NCBI GenBank assembly: GCA_943736015.1
Contig: OX031062.1
Coordinates: 29,795,462-29,859,461 of the forward strand
Origin: Tridacna crocea
Taxonomy: Eukaryota; Mollusca; Bivalvia; Cardiida; Cardiidae
Length of the DNA: 64,000 nt
Direction: 5' to 3'
The notes below the pieces were generated by a model, which was given only the letters and a program-made list of their open reading frames with translations, ran no database searches and was not told the DNA's origin. The position numbers and the translations under genes were made by a program. Below, piece after piece: positions 32,701 to 42,587 of the stretch (within the stretch, counting starts at the first letter, position 1; each line of letters begins with the position of its first letter).

Positions 32701-32928
32701 TTAACTCTTTACCACACGAGAAAATTTTAGACTGGTCCAAATTGAAAGCATTTGCAGACGACAAAATAAATGTGACTGAAAAATAGAAATTTGTTCTGGG
32801 AAGGGTAGAAAACACTGTGGGAAAAGGAGAAAATGCTGGTTACCAGCATTTTCTCCTTTTCCCACAGTGTTTTCAAAAGGCTTCTTTCTCAGGGGCGTCA
32901 AAAGTAGGGATTGTGTGGTAATGGGTTA
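32701..32928 (+). repeat. Family A MITE, + orientation, near-consensus
   Basis: TTAACTCTTTACCACACGAG to GTGTGGTAATGGGTTAA. Hairpin 32810-32877 perfect. Nearly identical to 9196-9424 and 28674-28902, suggesting a recently active subfamily. Confidence 0.92.
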
Positions 32929-33105
32929 AATTGAAAGCATTCATAAACCACACATTAATTATGGCATAAATGATACAAACTGTTCTTGAAGGGATAGAAA
33001 ACATTTTGGGAACAGGAGAAAAACCAGCATTTTCTCGTTTTCTGAAAATTTTTTTTCAGAAAGTAGGTTAAATAAAACTCGGGATCATGTGGTAAAGAAT
33101 GAATG
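32929..33105 (+). repeat. Family A MITE, LE tip lost
   Basis: AAATTGAAAGCATTCATAAA, worn hairpin 32995-33060, RE ending CATGTGGTAAAGAATGAA. Confidence 0.55.
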
Positions 33106-33282
33106 CTAATTGATTGTGTAACATGTGCAAGTGTGTTCTTCATTGTTCATTACATCAAGTTCTATAATGATCACTGTGTACCTAAAACATGTATAAATAG
33201 TACATAATGAGTTTACAGTCTTGTATAATGTATAAATGTCCAGTCATACATTACTTTATAGGGATATGTAATGTCATATATC

Positions 33283-33454
33283 ACTTTACCATACTATTTT
33301 CGTGTTAGAATGATGGTGACATAGTAAGCGTTTGAAAACTTTGTGGGAAGAGAAGAAACATTTTTTTTCCTTTTCCAACAATGTTTTCTTCCCATCTTCG
33401 CAAATGCTTCCAATTTGGACAAGTCTTTGTTTTGCTGGTGTGGTAAAGAGTTAA
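33283..33454 (-). repeat. Family A MITE, - orientation, shortened
   Basis: RE remnant, hairpin reduced to GGGAAGAGAAGAAAC and TTTCCTTTTCC, LE ending GTGTGGTAAAGAGTTAA. Confidence 0.6.
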
Positions 33455-33545
33455 GGTTGTTTTTATCACTAGTAAGAATATAGAGCCATCTCAAACCTGA
33501 TAGTGCCAAAGAAATTACACAAATTTGTCTGGAGGAAAAAAATAC

Positions 33546-33774
33546 TTAACCCATTACCACACGATAAAAATTTAGACTGGTCCAAATTGAAAGCATTTGC
33601 AGACGACAAAATAAAGGTGACTGAAAAATTGAAATTTGTTCTGCGAACGGTAGAAAACACTGTGGGAAAAGGAGAAAATGCTGGTTACCAGCATTTTCTC
33701 CTTTTCCCACAGTGTTTTCAAAAGGCTTCTTCCTCAGAGGTGTCAAAAGTAGGGATTGTGTGGTAATGGGTTAA
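33546..33774 (+). repeat. Family A MITE, + orientation, near-consensus
   Basis: TTAACCCATTACCACACGAT to GTGTGGTAATGGGTTAA. Perfect hairpin 33655-33722. Confidence 0.92.
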
Positions 33775-33901
33775 TTGATATGGTTCAGATTTCTATGCTA
33801 TTTTTAGTTATAACATTTTAAACAATTGTGGATGGTGGAGATGAGGGCAGGGGCCTTTTTCACCTATTCTTTAACTCTTCACCAAAGGATTCACCTATTC
33901 T

Positions 33902-34136
33902 TTAACTCTTGACCAAACGACAAAATATTAGACTGATCCAAATTGAAAGCATTTACAGAGGGAACAATAAAAGTGACTCAAAATTTGAAACTTGACTTTG
34001 AAATAGTAAAAAAAACTTTGTGGGAAAAGGAGAAAATGCTGTTACATGTACCAACATTTTCTCCTTTTTCTGCTGTGTTTTCATAACGTTTCTTTTCTAG
34101 GGTCGGTAAAAGTCAGGATTATGTGGTAAAGAGTTA
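33902..34136 (+). repeat. Family A MITE, + orientation
   Basis: TTAACTCTTGACCAAACGAC to TATGTGGTAAAGAGTTAA. The hairpin tip has gained TACATGTACC. A short duplicate of its first 25 bases precedes it (33871-33890). Confidence 0.85.
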
Positions 34137-35644
34137 ATAGACTTCTTAGTCTAACTCTGAAGATGAAAAGTAATATACTTTCTGATTGACTAAACCTTTA
34201 GGTAAATCTGTATTAGCCATGTTCTTGGAAAGGTGATTTTATTGCATGTGCAAAAAGTATCAACCTATGTGGGCCTGCATAATCAGCACTGGATGATATT
34301 GGTTGGAACCATTCACTAGTTACAAATGGACCAGTTTACCTCATGACTTTGCTGGTTGTTAGATAAAATCGAACTCGATTTTTCTTGGACAAATCAGTTT
34401 TTTGATAGTAGTTCAATATGTAATTGAAAATGATGTATTGAAATTAACTGGATAAGGCCATCAACTGTGGAAATACTTCTTTTTTATTGAAAAGAGTTTC
34501 ACCCTATTGGTGCAATGATATACACAAAATTGGTCTACTGACTGCTTGGTCCCTGGCTTATTTGTTCCAAAACCAGTGAATCCTGGGGCTTGTTTGTCCC
34601 ATAATTGTATGCTTCTCCATGTGATTGTGCATGAATATTTTAAGATCGAAATCATTGATTGAAATGTTGGAAATTAGATCTTGATGGCCCAAGACATCTC
34701 AAAATCATACTTTTCTGCTACAAACTTAATTTTTATTTGAAATATTAGCATGATTTTGCTCTCTACCCATTATACATCCTACTGGGACATTACCCCCAAG
34801 TCCTCCTGAATCAGTAAAGGGAGACCACCAATCACAATCCAAATTTTGTCATGAGTACTCTCCCTTGAACCTAAATAGGTATTAATTTGCATCTTAGTTG
34901 CCTTTCAAGCCAATATTTATATGAAATTATATAACTATTTCATACTTACACCACACAATAGCTATCTTGACAAATCCCACTCCAGTGTTTTCAATGCTTT
35001 GATTTTTTATTGAAAATTTATTTTTTACAAATTAGAATGCTGTTGTCTGTTAAACTTCTGGCATTCTAGGTGAACATGCTTTTTGGTATAGGGTAAATAA
35101 AGATCAGACTGCAGTATATGTGGATGTCTATAAATGCATGGTGAAAAGATGGCAAATTACTGATTCCTGACATTTTGCATACAGAATAATGTGTCTAAAC
35201 ACTCATTATTTTGTTGGGTATGCTTTTGGTAAAATGTGCCTACAGAAAAGATTTCCACAGTACAAAAATTTCCACTTATACAGTACACTTGAGAAAATTG
35301 CAAAGGTTTCTACATTGCAGAAATTTCTACTTATACAGTAGAGTTGAAAAAAGCACTCTCTCTGTCGATGGATTAAAACATGAAAAGATCAATAACAGTT
35401 CATCATTTAAGTTGTAATTTGATGGCTTTAGGGTTTTTTTGTTGGCTTAATCATTTATCTTCATCTTGTACAGAAAGTACAGACTTTGTGTATTCATTCA
35501 ACATATAACATCATCATCAAGCTAAAGACAAATATTTATTATCGCATTAAATTACTACAACTGTATTCCTGTCTTATGTATTCTTTTGTTTGTGTTCCTT
35601 CCCATGGGTAACCAAGGTAACCATTTATGAAACAATTCCATGTC

Positions 35645-35847
35645 TTAATTCTTTACCAAAAGAAAAAAATTAGTGGTCCAAATTGAAAGCGCTTGCAGAC
35701 GACAAAATAAACACTCAAAATTTGAAATTGGTTTCCATCATAGTAGAACACATTGTGGGAATTTTCAGTCATTTATTTTGTTGTCTGCAAATGCTTTCAG
35801 TTTGGACAAACCTAATAAAATTATATTGTTGTTTGGTAATGAGTTTA
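35645..35847. repeat. Family A chimera with two left ends (LE-LE)
   Basis: Left: TTAATTCTTTACCAAAAG, GTGGTCCAAATTGAAAGC and GCAGACGACAAAATAAAC. Right: TTTTGTTGTCTGCAAATGCT, TTTCAGTTTGGACAAACC and TTTGGTAATGAGTTTA. Both termini are therefore LE and no RE or hairpin tip is present. Confidence 0.7.
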
Positions 35848-36340
35848 GTCAGCATTTCACAGGATTCCTAAAAACCAAACACAAGGTCTTCAACTATAAA
35901 GCCCAAGTGACCACTGTTTGTGCTGATCAGCCAAGTGCCCCACAATAAATACCACAGTTACAAAAATCTTTATCTCTCTACACTGAATAAGGAACGTAAG
36001 TTTGTGAATTCTGGAAAAACTCTATTTTTTTTCATAATCCACCAAAAGACAAGGATATTAATATTCAAGGTTCTAGATAAAATTTCAGTTCCTATTGGTG
36101 ATTTGAAGATTATTTTGGATATCGTACACTGCACACAAGGAATGATCTATCTGTCTTGTGTTTTGGCTACTTTTCTTTCTTTGTGTCGTTGATGAAAGTG
36201 TCACACTTGGTAAGCTTTACAATCAGCCAATCAGATAACCATGTTGGCAGGAGATTGTAGTATCTGGCCAAAGTCTGAAAAGAAAAAAATATTCCAAAAC
36301 TTACAATTAGTTAATTTGGGTTTTTAGTGCTCCAGGGGCC

Positions 36341-36570
36341 TTAACTCATTACCAAACGATAATATTTTAGGCTTGCCCAAATTCAAAGCGTTTGTAGATG
36401 ACAAAATAAAAGTGACTGAAAATTTGAAATTTGTTTTGTGAAGGGTAGAAAACATTGTGGGAAAAAGGAGAAAATGCTGGTTACCAGCATTTTCTCCTTT
36501 TTCCACAATGTTTTCTAAAGGCTTCTTTTTCAGGGGCGTCAAAAGTGGGGATTGTATGGCAATGGGTTAA
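36341..36570 (+). repeat. Family A MITE, + orientation
   Basis: TTAACTCATTACCAAACGAT to GTATGGCAATGGGTTAA. Perfect hairpin 36450-36520. Confidence 0.9.
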
Positions 36571-36730
36571 TACATGATTCCAAGCCTAGGGAATAAGCCT
36601 TTTGAAGGCTAGAAACCAGAATTTTCTCCTTTTCCAATGATGATTTCTTTGCTTTTAGAGTCGAGCTTCATCCATTGAGCTACAGTCTATAATAACTGTC
36701 TGACAATTTTGTTGTTTGGTAAAGAGTTAA
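36571..36730 (-). repeat. Family A MITE, decayed, with a tRNA-like scrap
   Basis: GAATAAGCCTTTTGAAGG and half a hairpin; LE end GTTGTTTGGTAAAGAGTTAA. At 36652-36698 the reverse strand reads GTAGCTCAATGGATGAAGCT, an A-box-like SINE scrap. Confidence 0.5.
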
Positions 36731-37129
36731 AGGTGGCCCTTCAGATTTTTGGACGAAAATTTTACAAAAATACAAAAAAAAAATCATCATTATACTCCCA
36801 AACCCTTATAATTTTCATTCATTAAACCCCAGTAGTCGAAAACCATCTGACAACTAGATAAGTTAGAGATTTACTACAGCCCTGGTCGACACTGAAGGGA
36901 AACCGATCTATTTTTACAAGAGCAACTCTTAGTAAACAATAATGCGAGGTGAAATTAACATACATGTGCAACAACATAAGACAAACATGATAAATGAGGA
37001 ATGGATGAAACACAAAATGATGCTCCTTTTATCGCTTTTTACGACATGCATGCTGTCATGTTTGTTCCGTCAGATGAAATGACAGATGTGACGATCGCGG
37101 GACTGCAGTGGTTTATTCTTAAAGTACTC

Positions 37130-37443
37130 CTGTGATTCTCAGATAGTGGATTGGGCCCAGTAGAATTGATAAATTAAACGAGACTTACCTGTAAGGTGAC
37201 GTTTGATTTCAATTCTGCTGGGACCAATCCACTGAGAATCATAGGCCCGCCCTTTACCCAACCCTGTCTGGGCTTCATCAATCCACATTGCCAAGTTCCA
37301 AAATACCATTCTCTCTAAATACCTGAGGCTCTGGTCACGTGATTGGTCAAGTGTTCACTCCTATGATTCTCAGTGGATTGGTCCCAGCAGAATTGAAATC
37401 AAACATCACCTTACAGGTAAGTCTCGTTTAATTTATCAATTAA
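37130..37443. repeat. Foldback repeat D carrying splice-donor-like arms
   Basis: Arms of about 80 bp (37163-37244 and 37361-37442) are almost exact complements. They contain CCTATGATTCTCAGTGGATT, GGTCCCAGCAGAATTGAAAT and CACCTTACAGGTAAGTCTCG. A further partial arm copy precedes at 37131-37162. Confidence 0.8.
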
Positions 37444-37489
37444 ACCACACAGGGTCCCATAGGCCAATTGATTCCCATTCCAAACCCTA

Positions 37490-37674
37490 TTTACATCTAG
37501 AAAAAAATATAAGATTTGGAACAAGAACTACCCAGTTTGCTGCAATCCTACGAATTAAAGGAAAGCAGCCGTTCGTCTCTAATTTTAGTCGCCTTCTACG
37601 ACATGCCATAGAGAAAGGCTGAGGTCCTATTCTATACAGTAAAAAATAAGGAACCCCAAGGGGATGTAGATACA
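37490..37674 (-). repeat. SINE-like repeat with conserved GTCGTAGAAGGCGAC motif
   Basis: On the - strand GGCATGTCGTAGAAGGCGAC followed by TAAAA resembles the conserved core I associate with MetaSINE-type animal SINEs. Family assignment is from memory. A second scrap (ATCGCTTTTTACGACATGCA) is at 37030-37050. Confidence 0.4.
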
Positions 37675-37893
37675 TTAACTCATTACCAAACGAAAATATT
37701 TAGGCCTCCAAAATATTTGCAGACAACAAAATAAAAGTGACTGAAATTTGAAGTTTGTTTCGTGAAGGATAGAAAACATTGTGGGAAAAGGAGAAAATGC
37801 TGGTTACCAGCATTTTCTCCTTTTCCCACAATGTTTTCTTAAGGCTTCTATCTCGGGGGCATGAAAGGTACGGATTGTGTGGTAATGAGTTAA
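37675..37893 (+). repeat. Family A MITE, + orientation
   Basis: TTAACTCATTACCAAACGAA to GTGTGGTAATGAGTTAA. LE lacks the GGTCCAAATTGAAAGC core. Perfect hairpin 37772-37839. Confidence 0.88.
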
Positions 37894-38311
37894 ATCGCCT
37901 TTTTCAGACCAATGCTCATTAATCTGCACTGCATCTTTGTGAAAAACCATTAACACCATATTTTCCTTAAAAAAATGCCCTCTCTTATAGTAGCCCCCAC
38001 CCCATCCTTGAAAACCCTCAAATCATGATAACCCAATGTGTACATTAGTTGATTAAAATGGCAATATTTGAAGAATTTGATTAATATTTCCTCTAATTTG
38101 ACTTATACGTGTATTTCCTATTAACAATCTCTACAACCAAAGAAATACAAAATTAGACAGACTTTTTTTTTCATTGTGATCTAGGTACAAAATAAATGCT
38201 TCCTATCTATGTTTTGCATATCTCCCGGGAGCTTTACATGTAATTTGGAGAAATATGGTATGTGTCCTAAAAAACAGAAACTCATTCTATTTATAAATGT
38301 ATCAAACATAC

Positions 38312-38551
38312 TGCATATTTATCAAAGCCATGAGGCCCTCCATCCACTAAGTATCTTGTGTGTGGCCTGTCACTAACCAGAGCATCTTCAAGAGCATCTA
38401 TAACAGGTTTAGTTGTCTCTGCACTACCTCCAATACATTTTCTCTGCCTGTCAATCATTTCGTCGAGGTAAGATCGGCCACCATAGGCCGCCCTGACATC
38501 TGCTGATGCATTCTTCCACATCTCATCTGCTTCAGCTTCATAGCGTTTGAA
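38312..38551 (-). CDS. SDR9C-type dehydrogenase, fifth coding exon found
   Basis: Acceptor TTTATTTCAG (minus strand) and donor GCA|GTATGT bound 240 bases, phase 0 at both ends. The 80 residues start FKRYEAEADEMWKNASADVR and hold the basic YLDEMIDRQRK and DALVSDRPHTRYLVDGGP. The latter matches the substrate-loop/C-terminal part of RDH/BDH1/17-beta-HSD6 relatives (a ..P.TRY.. motif). No stop is reached. The family normally continues for about 35-50 residues, so at least one more exon must follow at lower coordinates; I did not find it. Confidence 0.8.
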
Positions 38552-38618
38552 CTGAAATAAAGCTATTTATATAAGTTTCAGTCAGTCATTTCCGCCTTTT
38601 TGTTTTTGTCTAACAAAG

Positions 38619-38811
38619 TCCTGCAAGGCTCAGTTGTAGCATGAAGTACTCATAACCTGGGGGTCCGAGGTTTGAGTCTCACTAGAAGTTTTTTCTTTTC
38701 TTGGAGTGTTCTTGGGCAAGACAGTTCAGAGTCCTACCCTAGTACTGATAAATTCCATGACCTACATTAGTAGGCAAGCTATTGTCATGTTATGCCTGAA
38801 AAAAAAAAAAC
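38619..38811 (+). repeat. tRNA-derived SINE with A-tail
   Basis: AAGGCTCAGTTGTAGCATGA (A-box-like) and GTCCGAGGTTTGAGTCTCAC (B-box-like) are followed by a body and A12 at 38799-38810. It lies in an SDR intron. Confidence 0.65.
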
Positions 38812-38835
38812 AGTGAAAGCAGCATAAAATACCCT

Positions 38836-39069
38836 TTGACTCTTAACCAACCTATAAAATTTTAAACACCTCCAAATTGAAAGCATTTGCAGGCGACAAA
38901 ATAAAAGTGACTGAAATTTGAAATTTGTTTTATGAAGGGTAGAAAACATACATGTAATAGGAAAAGAAGAAAACCCTGGTTACCAGCATTTTCTCTTTTT
39001 CCCCAATTTTTTTCATGAGGCTTTTTCCTCTGGGTGATAAAAGCCAGGAATTGTTTGGTAAAGAGGTAA
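38836..39069 (+). repeat. Family A MITE, + orientation, in SDR intron
   Basis: LE lacks the GGTCC block, hairpin 38940-39010 is diverged, RE ends TTTGGTAAAGAGGTAA. Confidence 0.65.
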
Positions 39070-39272
39070 CTCTAGCATATAACAAAATGTTAGACTAGTC
39101 CAAATCCAAAGTATTTGCAAGCAAAAGACTAAATGCAGTTCAAATTGTCAGATTTGCCTTTGTTAGGTACAAAACATGGGAAAAACGGAAAATGCTGGTT
39201 ACCAGTATTTTCTCCCTTTACCACAAAGTCTTTAAAAATCTTCTGCTTTAAGGTCGTTAAAACTCGGAGTTG
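39066..39272 (+). repeat. Family A MITE, + orientation, abutting the previous copy
   Basis: TAACTCTAGCATATAACAAA, GACTAGTCCAAATCCAAAGT, shortened hairpin 39172-39230, worn RE. It ends about 50 bases from the SDR exon. Confidence 0.6.
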
Positions 39273-39324
39273 GGAGTGCAAGCGTGAGGCAGTTTTCACA
39301 GAATTTAGAAAAAAACAGACTTAC

Positions 39325-39518
39325 ATGTTCCTCATTCTGGCATGCCGTAGCAGTGCTGAAGTTTCCTGGTTCAACAATTGCCACCTTTACGTTGAATTTT
39401 AACATTTCCAGCCTTAGCGAGTCTGTCATCGTCTCTAAGGCATGTTTTGTCACATGGTATGCAGAATTAGATGGCCAAGAGTACACCCCCTTTACACTGG
39501 TTACTATGACAACTCTAC
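39325..39518 (-). CDS. SDR9C-type dehydrogenase, fourth coding exon (catalytic)
   Basis: Acceptor CTTTCTCCAG and donor CAT|GTAAGT. 194 bases, phase 1 in and phase 0 out. It encodes RVVIVTSVKG with the catalytic Ser, then AYHVTKHALE with the Tyr-x-x-x-Lys pair, then VEPGNFST, the classical-SDR P-G motif after beta-6. These residues make it a catalytically intact SDR. The closest family by motif is SDR9C (retinol dehydrogenase / 17-beta-HSD6 / BDH1). Confidence 0.9.
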
Positions 39519-39629
39519 CTGGAGAAAGAAAGTCGGACTGTAGCATTATATAACATTGAATTTGCATTCTTTGGCATTTTATTTTCTAAATTGAACAGGT
39601 TTATTTCATAAAATCAGCAATCTATTGGT

Positions 39630-39852
39630 AAAATCTTTTTCAAATAACACAATTTAGACCTGGATCAAATTGAAAACACTTTCAGATGACAAATGTGCAG
39701 CAAATGACAATTTCTGTGTTTATTAGGGTAGAAAACAGTGTTGGAAAAGGAGAAAATGCTGGTAATCAGCATTTTCTCCTTTTCTCACAATATTTTCATG
39801 AGCCTTCTTCTTTAGGGTCATTAAAAGTCAGGGTTGTGTCATAAAGATTTAA
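39630..39852 (+). repeat. Family A MITE, + orientation, in SDR intron
   Basis: LE without a clear TTAA, hairpin 39728-39795, RE ending GTGTCATAAAGATTTAA ten bases short of the next SDR exon. Confidence 0.7.
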
Positions 39853-39861
39853 AGTACGTAC

Positions 39862-40014
39862 CTTTGGTCTGTCTAACAAGATACAGAAAGTTTCTAATGG
39901 TTCTGACAGCCCCATAGAAATTGACATTCATCACTTTTTTGTACAAGTTCAAGGTCAACCATTCCACATCACCCATCACATTGAAACCAGCATTGCTTAC
40001 AATGGCCCATAAAC
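39862..40014 (-). CDS. SDR9C-type dehydrogenase, third coding exon
   Basis: Acceptor TATTATAG and donor AAAG|GTACGT. 153 bases, phase 1 in and out. It encodes LWAIVSNAGFN with the SDR NAG motif, then the helix LYKKVMNVNFYGAVRTIRNF with the conserved Asn of the N-S-Y-K tetrad. Joins in frame to the exon at 39518 (Lys-Gly-Arg junction). Confidence 0.9.
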
Positions 40015-40127
40015 CTATAATAAGACATAAAGAGGTGACATAATGAACAAAACTTACTTATGATATGCAATATGTATCTTCAAACTCTAGAATCTTTTAC
40101 TTGTAAAAAATGAAAGCAGATGACTGA

Positions 40128-40294
40128 TTAAATCCTTACCACATGATCCCTACTTTTAACAACCCTGACAAAGAACCTTTTAAGAAAAATTGTGAGAAAA
40201 GCAGAAAATGCTGGTAACATGATTTTCCCACAATCATATCAAAAGCGTTATTCTTCAAGGTTTTCAGATAACTGGCTTATTTGGTAAAAGGTCA
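40128..40294. repeat. Family A chimera with two right ends (RE-RE)
   Basis: Left: TTAAATCCTTACCACATGAT and TTTTAACAACCCTGACAAAG. Right: AAAAGCGTTATTCTTCAAGG and TTTGGTAAAAGG. Both termini look like RE and no LE block is present. The right end is diverged. Confidence 0.5.
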
Positions 40295-40358
40295 ACTTAA
40301 ACAGATAAGCTCAAGTCTGTCATATCACCAGTAACAGAAACCAAAGTGCAAATGAGTG

Positions 40359-40420
40359 GTAGATCCAAATCAGACTGCATCTTCTGCCTAGTCTTACCAT
40401 GATCCATGTTGCCTACAACA
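40359..40420. repeat. AGATCA palindrome, diverged
   Basis: GTAGATCCAAATCAGACTGC pairs with GCCTAGTCTTACCATGATCC. Confidence 0.4.
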
Positions 40421-40439
40421 ATAACTGTAAATGTGCTTT

Positions 40440-40526
40440 CACCTCAAATGTATGAATTTGGAAACTGTTGTCTGCAGACTTTCTCAATTTTGATAAGTCT
40501 AATAAATCTCATTTGGGAAAAGGTTA
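40440..40526 (-). repeat. Family A LE fragment
   Basis: GTTGTCTGCAGACTTTCTCA and CATTTGGGAAAAGGTTAA, ending about 20 bases from an SDR exon. Confidence 0.5.
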
Positions 40527-40548
40527 AATAGCGCAACAAATAACTTTC

Positions 40549-40749
40549 CTGTTGGTGGCAAGTGTGAAGCCACATACTGATGTGCCTCTGCCACACTTTC
40601 ATCACTAGAGACATCCAGTGGGACAACATGAAACCGTTCTGATGATCGGGACTTCAACAATGTGGCTCCTTTTCCCTCTGGCTTCAGACATCCAGCGAAT
40701 ACTGTGAAGCCAAGGTCATCAAGACGACAGGCAAGGTCATGGCCAAATC
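40549..40749 (-). CDS. SDR9C-type dehydrogenase, second coding exon, unusual donor
   Basis: Acceptor CGTAAATAG. 201 bases encoding FGHDLACRLDDLGFTVFAGC, a linker with KPEGKGA, and VVPLDVSSDESV (the SDR D-V motif that sits near the adenine), to LPPT. Codon phase demands an exon end after ACAG at 40549, where the minus strand continues GAAAGT instead of GTAAGT. A GT three bases further on would shift the frame of the next exon. So either this is a rare GA-AG intron, a donor mutation, or a sequence error. Confidence 0.85.
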
Positions 40750-40861
40750 CTATTTACGAAAGTAAATACAAGTTAAGAATTTCTCTTTTCTTTATATGGA
40801 TGTTTCTACTGTTATTTTTTTCATGCGTTCATTTTGATTAGTGTATTATTAAATCTGTCTT

Positions 40862-41090
40862 TTAACCCTTTACTCCTCAGATACTCATTTCGACACATTG
40901 CTTGTAGGAGCCTTTGGAAAACATTGTGACAAAAGGTGAAATTGCTCATGATGAGCAATTTCACCTTTTGTCTCAATGTTTTTTATGCTATCAAAAGGCA
41001 TCATATACACATAAGAAATGGTTTCATCCTTGCTGTTATTTAGGGTCAATTAGAGATACCATAGAAATGCTTTATGGGGTAAAGGGTTAA
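40862..41090 (+). repeat. Family B MITE, in SDR intron 1
   Basis: TTAACCCTTTACTCCTCAGA to TATGGGGTAAAGGGTTAA. Central foldback GGTGAAATTGCTCATGATGA. Best copy of the three. Confidence 0.9.
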
Positions 41091-41324
41091 GTACACCATC
41101 AAGGTATCTTTTATTTCAACTTGCAGAGAAAACTTTTGAAAATATAGCAGATCTACTTAAGCAGAAAATTCTAATCATCATGAAGAGCAGTTTCTCTCTT
41201 TTGTATTCATTTCAAATGGTTTTGCATTTGTTAGATCTATGCCATAAAGACCTTTTTTTGATGAAGACTTCAAAGTGGTGACTCCTCTTACCATCCCATT
41301 TTCCTAAGGCCTCTGACGATCAGA

Positions 41325-41511
41325 GGCCCGTATTCACCAACCATTCTTAAGAATATCCTTCGTCTTATTCCCCAAGCACTTCTAAATTTGTAAGTAACAC
41401 AACTTCTGATTGGCTAAACAGCCGATCAGAAGTTGTGTTACTTACAAATGTAGAAAATTCAGGAGAATAAGACAAAGAATGTTTTTAAGAATGGTTGGTG
41501 AATACGGGCCC
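41325..41511. repeat. Foldback MITE family C, copy 2
   Basis: GGCCCGTATTCACCAACCAT and ATGGTTGGTGAATACGGGCC are terminal inverted repeats. The inner arms CAACTTCTGATTGGCT and CCGATCAGAAGTTG pair. Better preserved than 30193-30390. Confidence 0.85.
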
Positions 41512-41559
41512 TGCAGGACTTCAGGGAGCACTGTTGAGCCAAGATTTTGTAAGTTCTAA

Positions 41560-41741
41560 GTAAACCCCTCACCACATAACAAAATTTTGGACATGTCAAA
41601 ATTCTAAGCATTTGCATAATTTATGACAGTTTGAAATGACAATATGAAAGTGCCTCTATTGATGGAATTTGTTTTTGCTGGGGTAGAAAACATTATGAGA
41701 AAAGGTGAACATGCTGGCTACCAATTTTCTCCTTATCATGT
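41560..41741 (+). repeat. Family A MITE, RE lost, in SDR intron 1
   Basis: CCCCTCACCACATAACAAAA LE, inserted bases before GGGTAGAAAACATTATGAG, hairpin tip GCTGGCTACC, then cut. Confidence 0.55.
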
Positions 41742-41818
41742 TAGAATTATATTATCTTGCTTAAAATTAATTGCGCTTTCCAAAATCCTGGCAGTCAATT
41801 GGATTTGGGCAACCTTAC

Positions 41819-42059
41819 CTGTGTCACATCCAGTGATGAAGACACCTTGACCTTTCACCTCTAACTTTCCTGTCGACTTGTGACGAATGATCTTCAAACA
41901 TCCATATAGAATACAAACACATGCAAGGTAAACATAAATGCTGTAGCAAAATATGGAATAAATAGTCACTAATAAAGTAATGATGTAGGCAAATTCGCAA
42001 ACATATAGATTGAAATAATCCAAGAAGACCATATTTTCAAGTTTCTTATCTTTCAGCAC
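41819..42059 (-). CDS. SDR9C-type dehydrogenase, first coding exon (membrane anchor and cofactor loop)
   Basis: The ATG at 42059 or the one nine codons later (42032) starts a hydrophobic N-terminus of about 45 residues (IITLLVTIYSIFCYSIYVYLACVCIL) suited to ER-membrane anchoring. It is followed by KLEVKGQGVFITGCDTG, the beta-1 strand and TGxxxGxG dinucleotide loop, completed by the next exon (GFGHDLA). Donor ACAG|GTAAGG, phase 1. As known for SDR9C enzymes, the product should use NAD(P)(H) on retinoid, steroid or hydroxybutyrate-like alcohols; the substrate cannot be told from sequence. Joined exons give 343 codons without the missing end. Confidence 0.8.
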
Positions 42060-42076
42060 TAATCCAATGCCTTATT

Positions 42077-42300
42077 TTACCTTTTACCACACAAACCCCA
42101 ATTATAACAACCCCAAGAAGCAGACCTGTTGTAAGCATTGTGGGAAAAGGAGAAAATGCTTATAACCAGCATTTTTTCCTTTTCCCCACCATGTTTTCTA
42201 CCTTATCAAAGATAAATTTCATCACCATTTGAACTAGATTTACATTGTCGTCTGCAATTTGGACCAGTCCAAAATTTAGTTGTGTGATAAGGGGTTTAGA
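42077..42300 (-). repeat. Family A MITE, - orientation
   Basis: CCTTTTACCACACAAACCCC RE, hairpin 42133-42200, LE lacking the AATGCTTTC block, end GTGTGATAAGGGGTTTA. Confidence 0.75.
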
Positions 42301-42442
42301 GGTCCAAGTGTCTTATCATAAACTTTGTCAGTTTTGGACTGTTTGTGATGTATGTTACTTCAACTTATACTAAGCCATGCTCTATCAGGTACATGTACAG
42401 GGCTGTTCAAAAATATTGTGATACATTGCATATTTGATAAGC

Positions 42443-42587
42443 AATCCTTTACCACATGATACAATTTTAGACCTGTCCGAAATTTAAACCATTTGCTGAT
42501 GACAGTTTCAGTGAAGCTTATATGAAATGATTTTTCTTTGATAGGGAAGAAAACATTGTGGGAAAAGGAGAAAATGCTGGTAACCGA
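42443..42587 (+). repeat. Family A MITE, cut inside the hairpin
   Basis: LE through the left hairpin arm to GCTGGTAACC, then unrelated sequence. Confidence 0.6.

Larger units (their letters stand above)
27342..38311. other. Interval between two converging genes, no gene recognised
   Basis: Mostly family A MITEs, often end to end. The missing last exon of the - strand SDR gene should lie here or below 38312, but I could not find it. Stretches with no recognised feature are about 28325-28673, 34137-35644 (only a doubtful MITE trace near 34946-35095), 35849-36340 and 36731-37128. Confidence 0.6.

Noticed and set aside
35920..36192. Possible last exon of the SDR gene or a separate small gene
   Set aside because: Neither strand gives the expected C-terminal motifs or a usable acceptor in phase 0.
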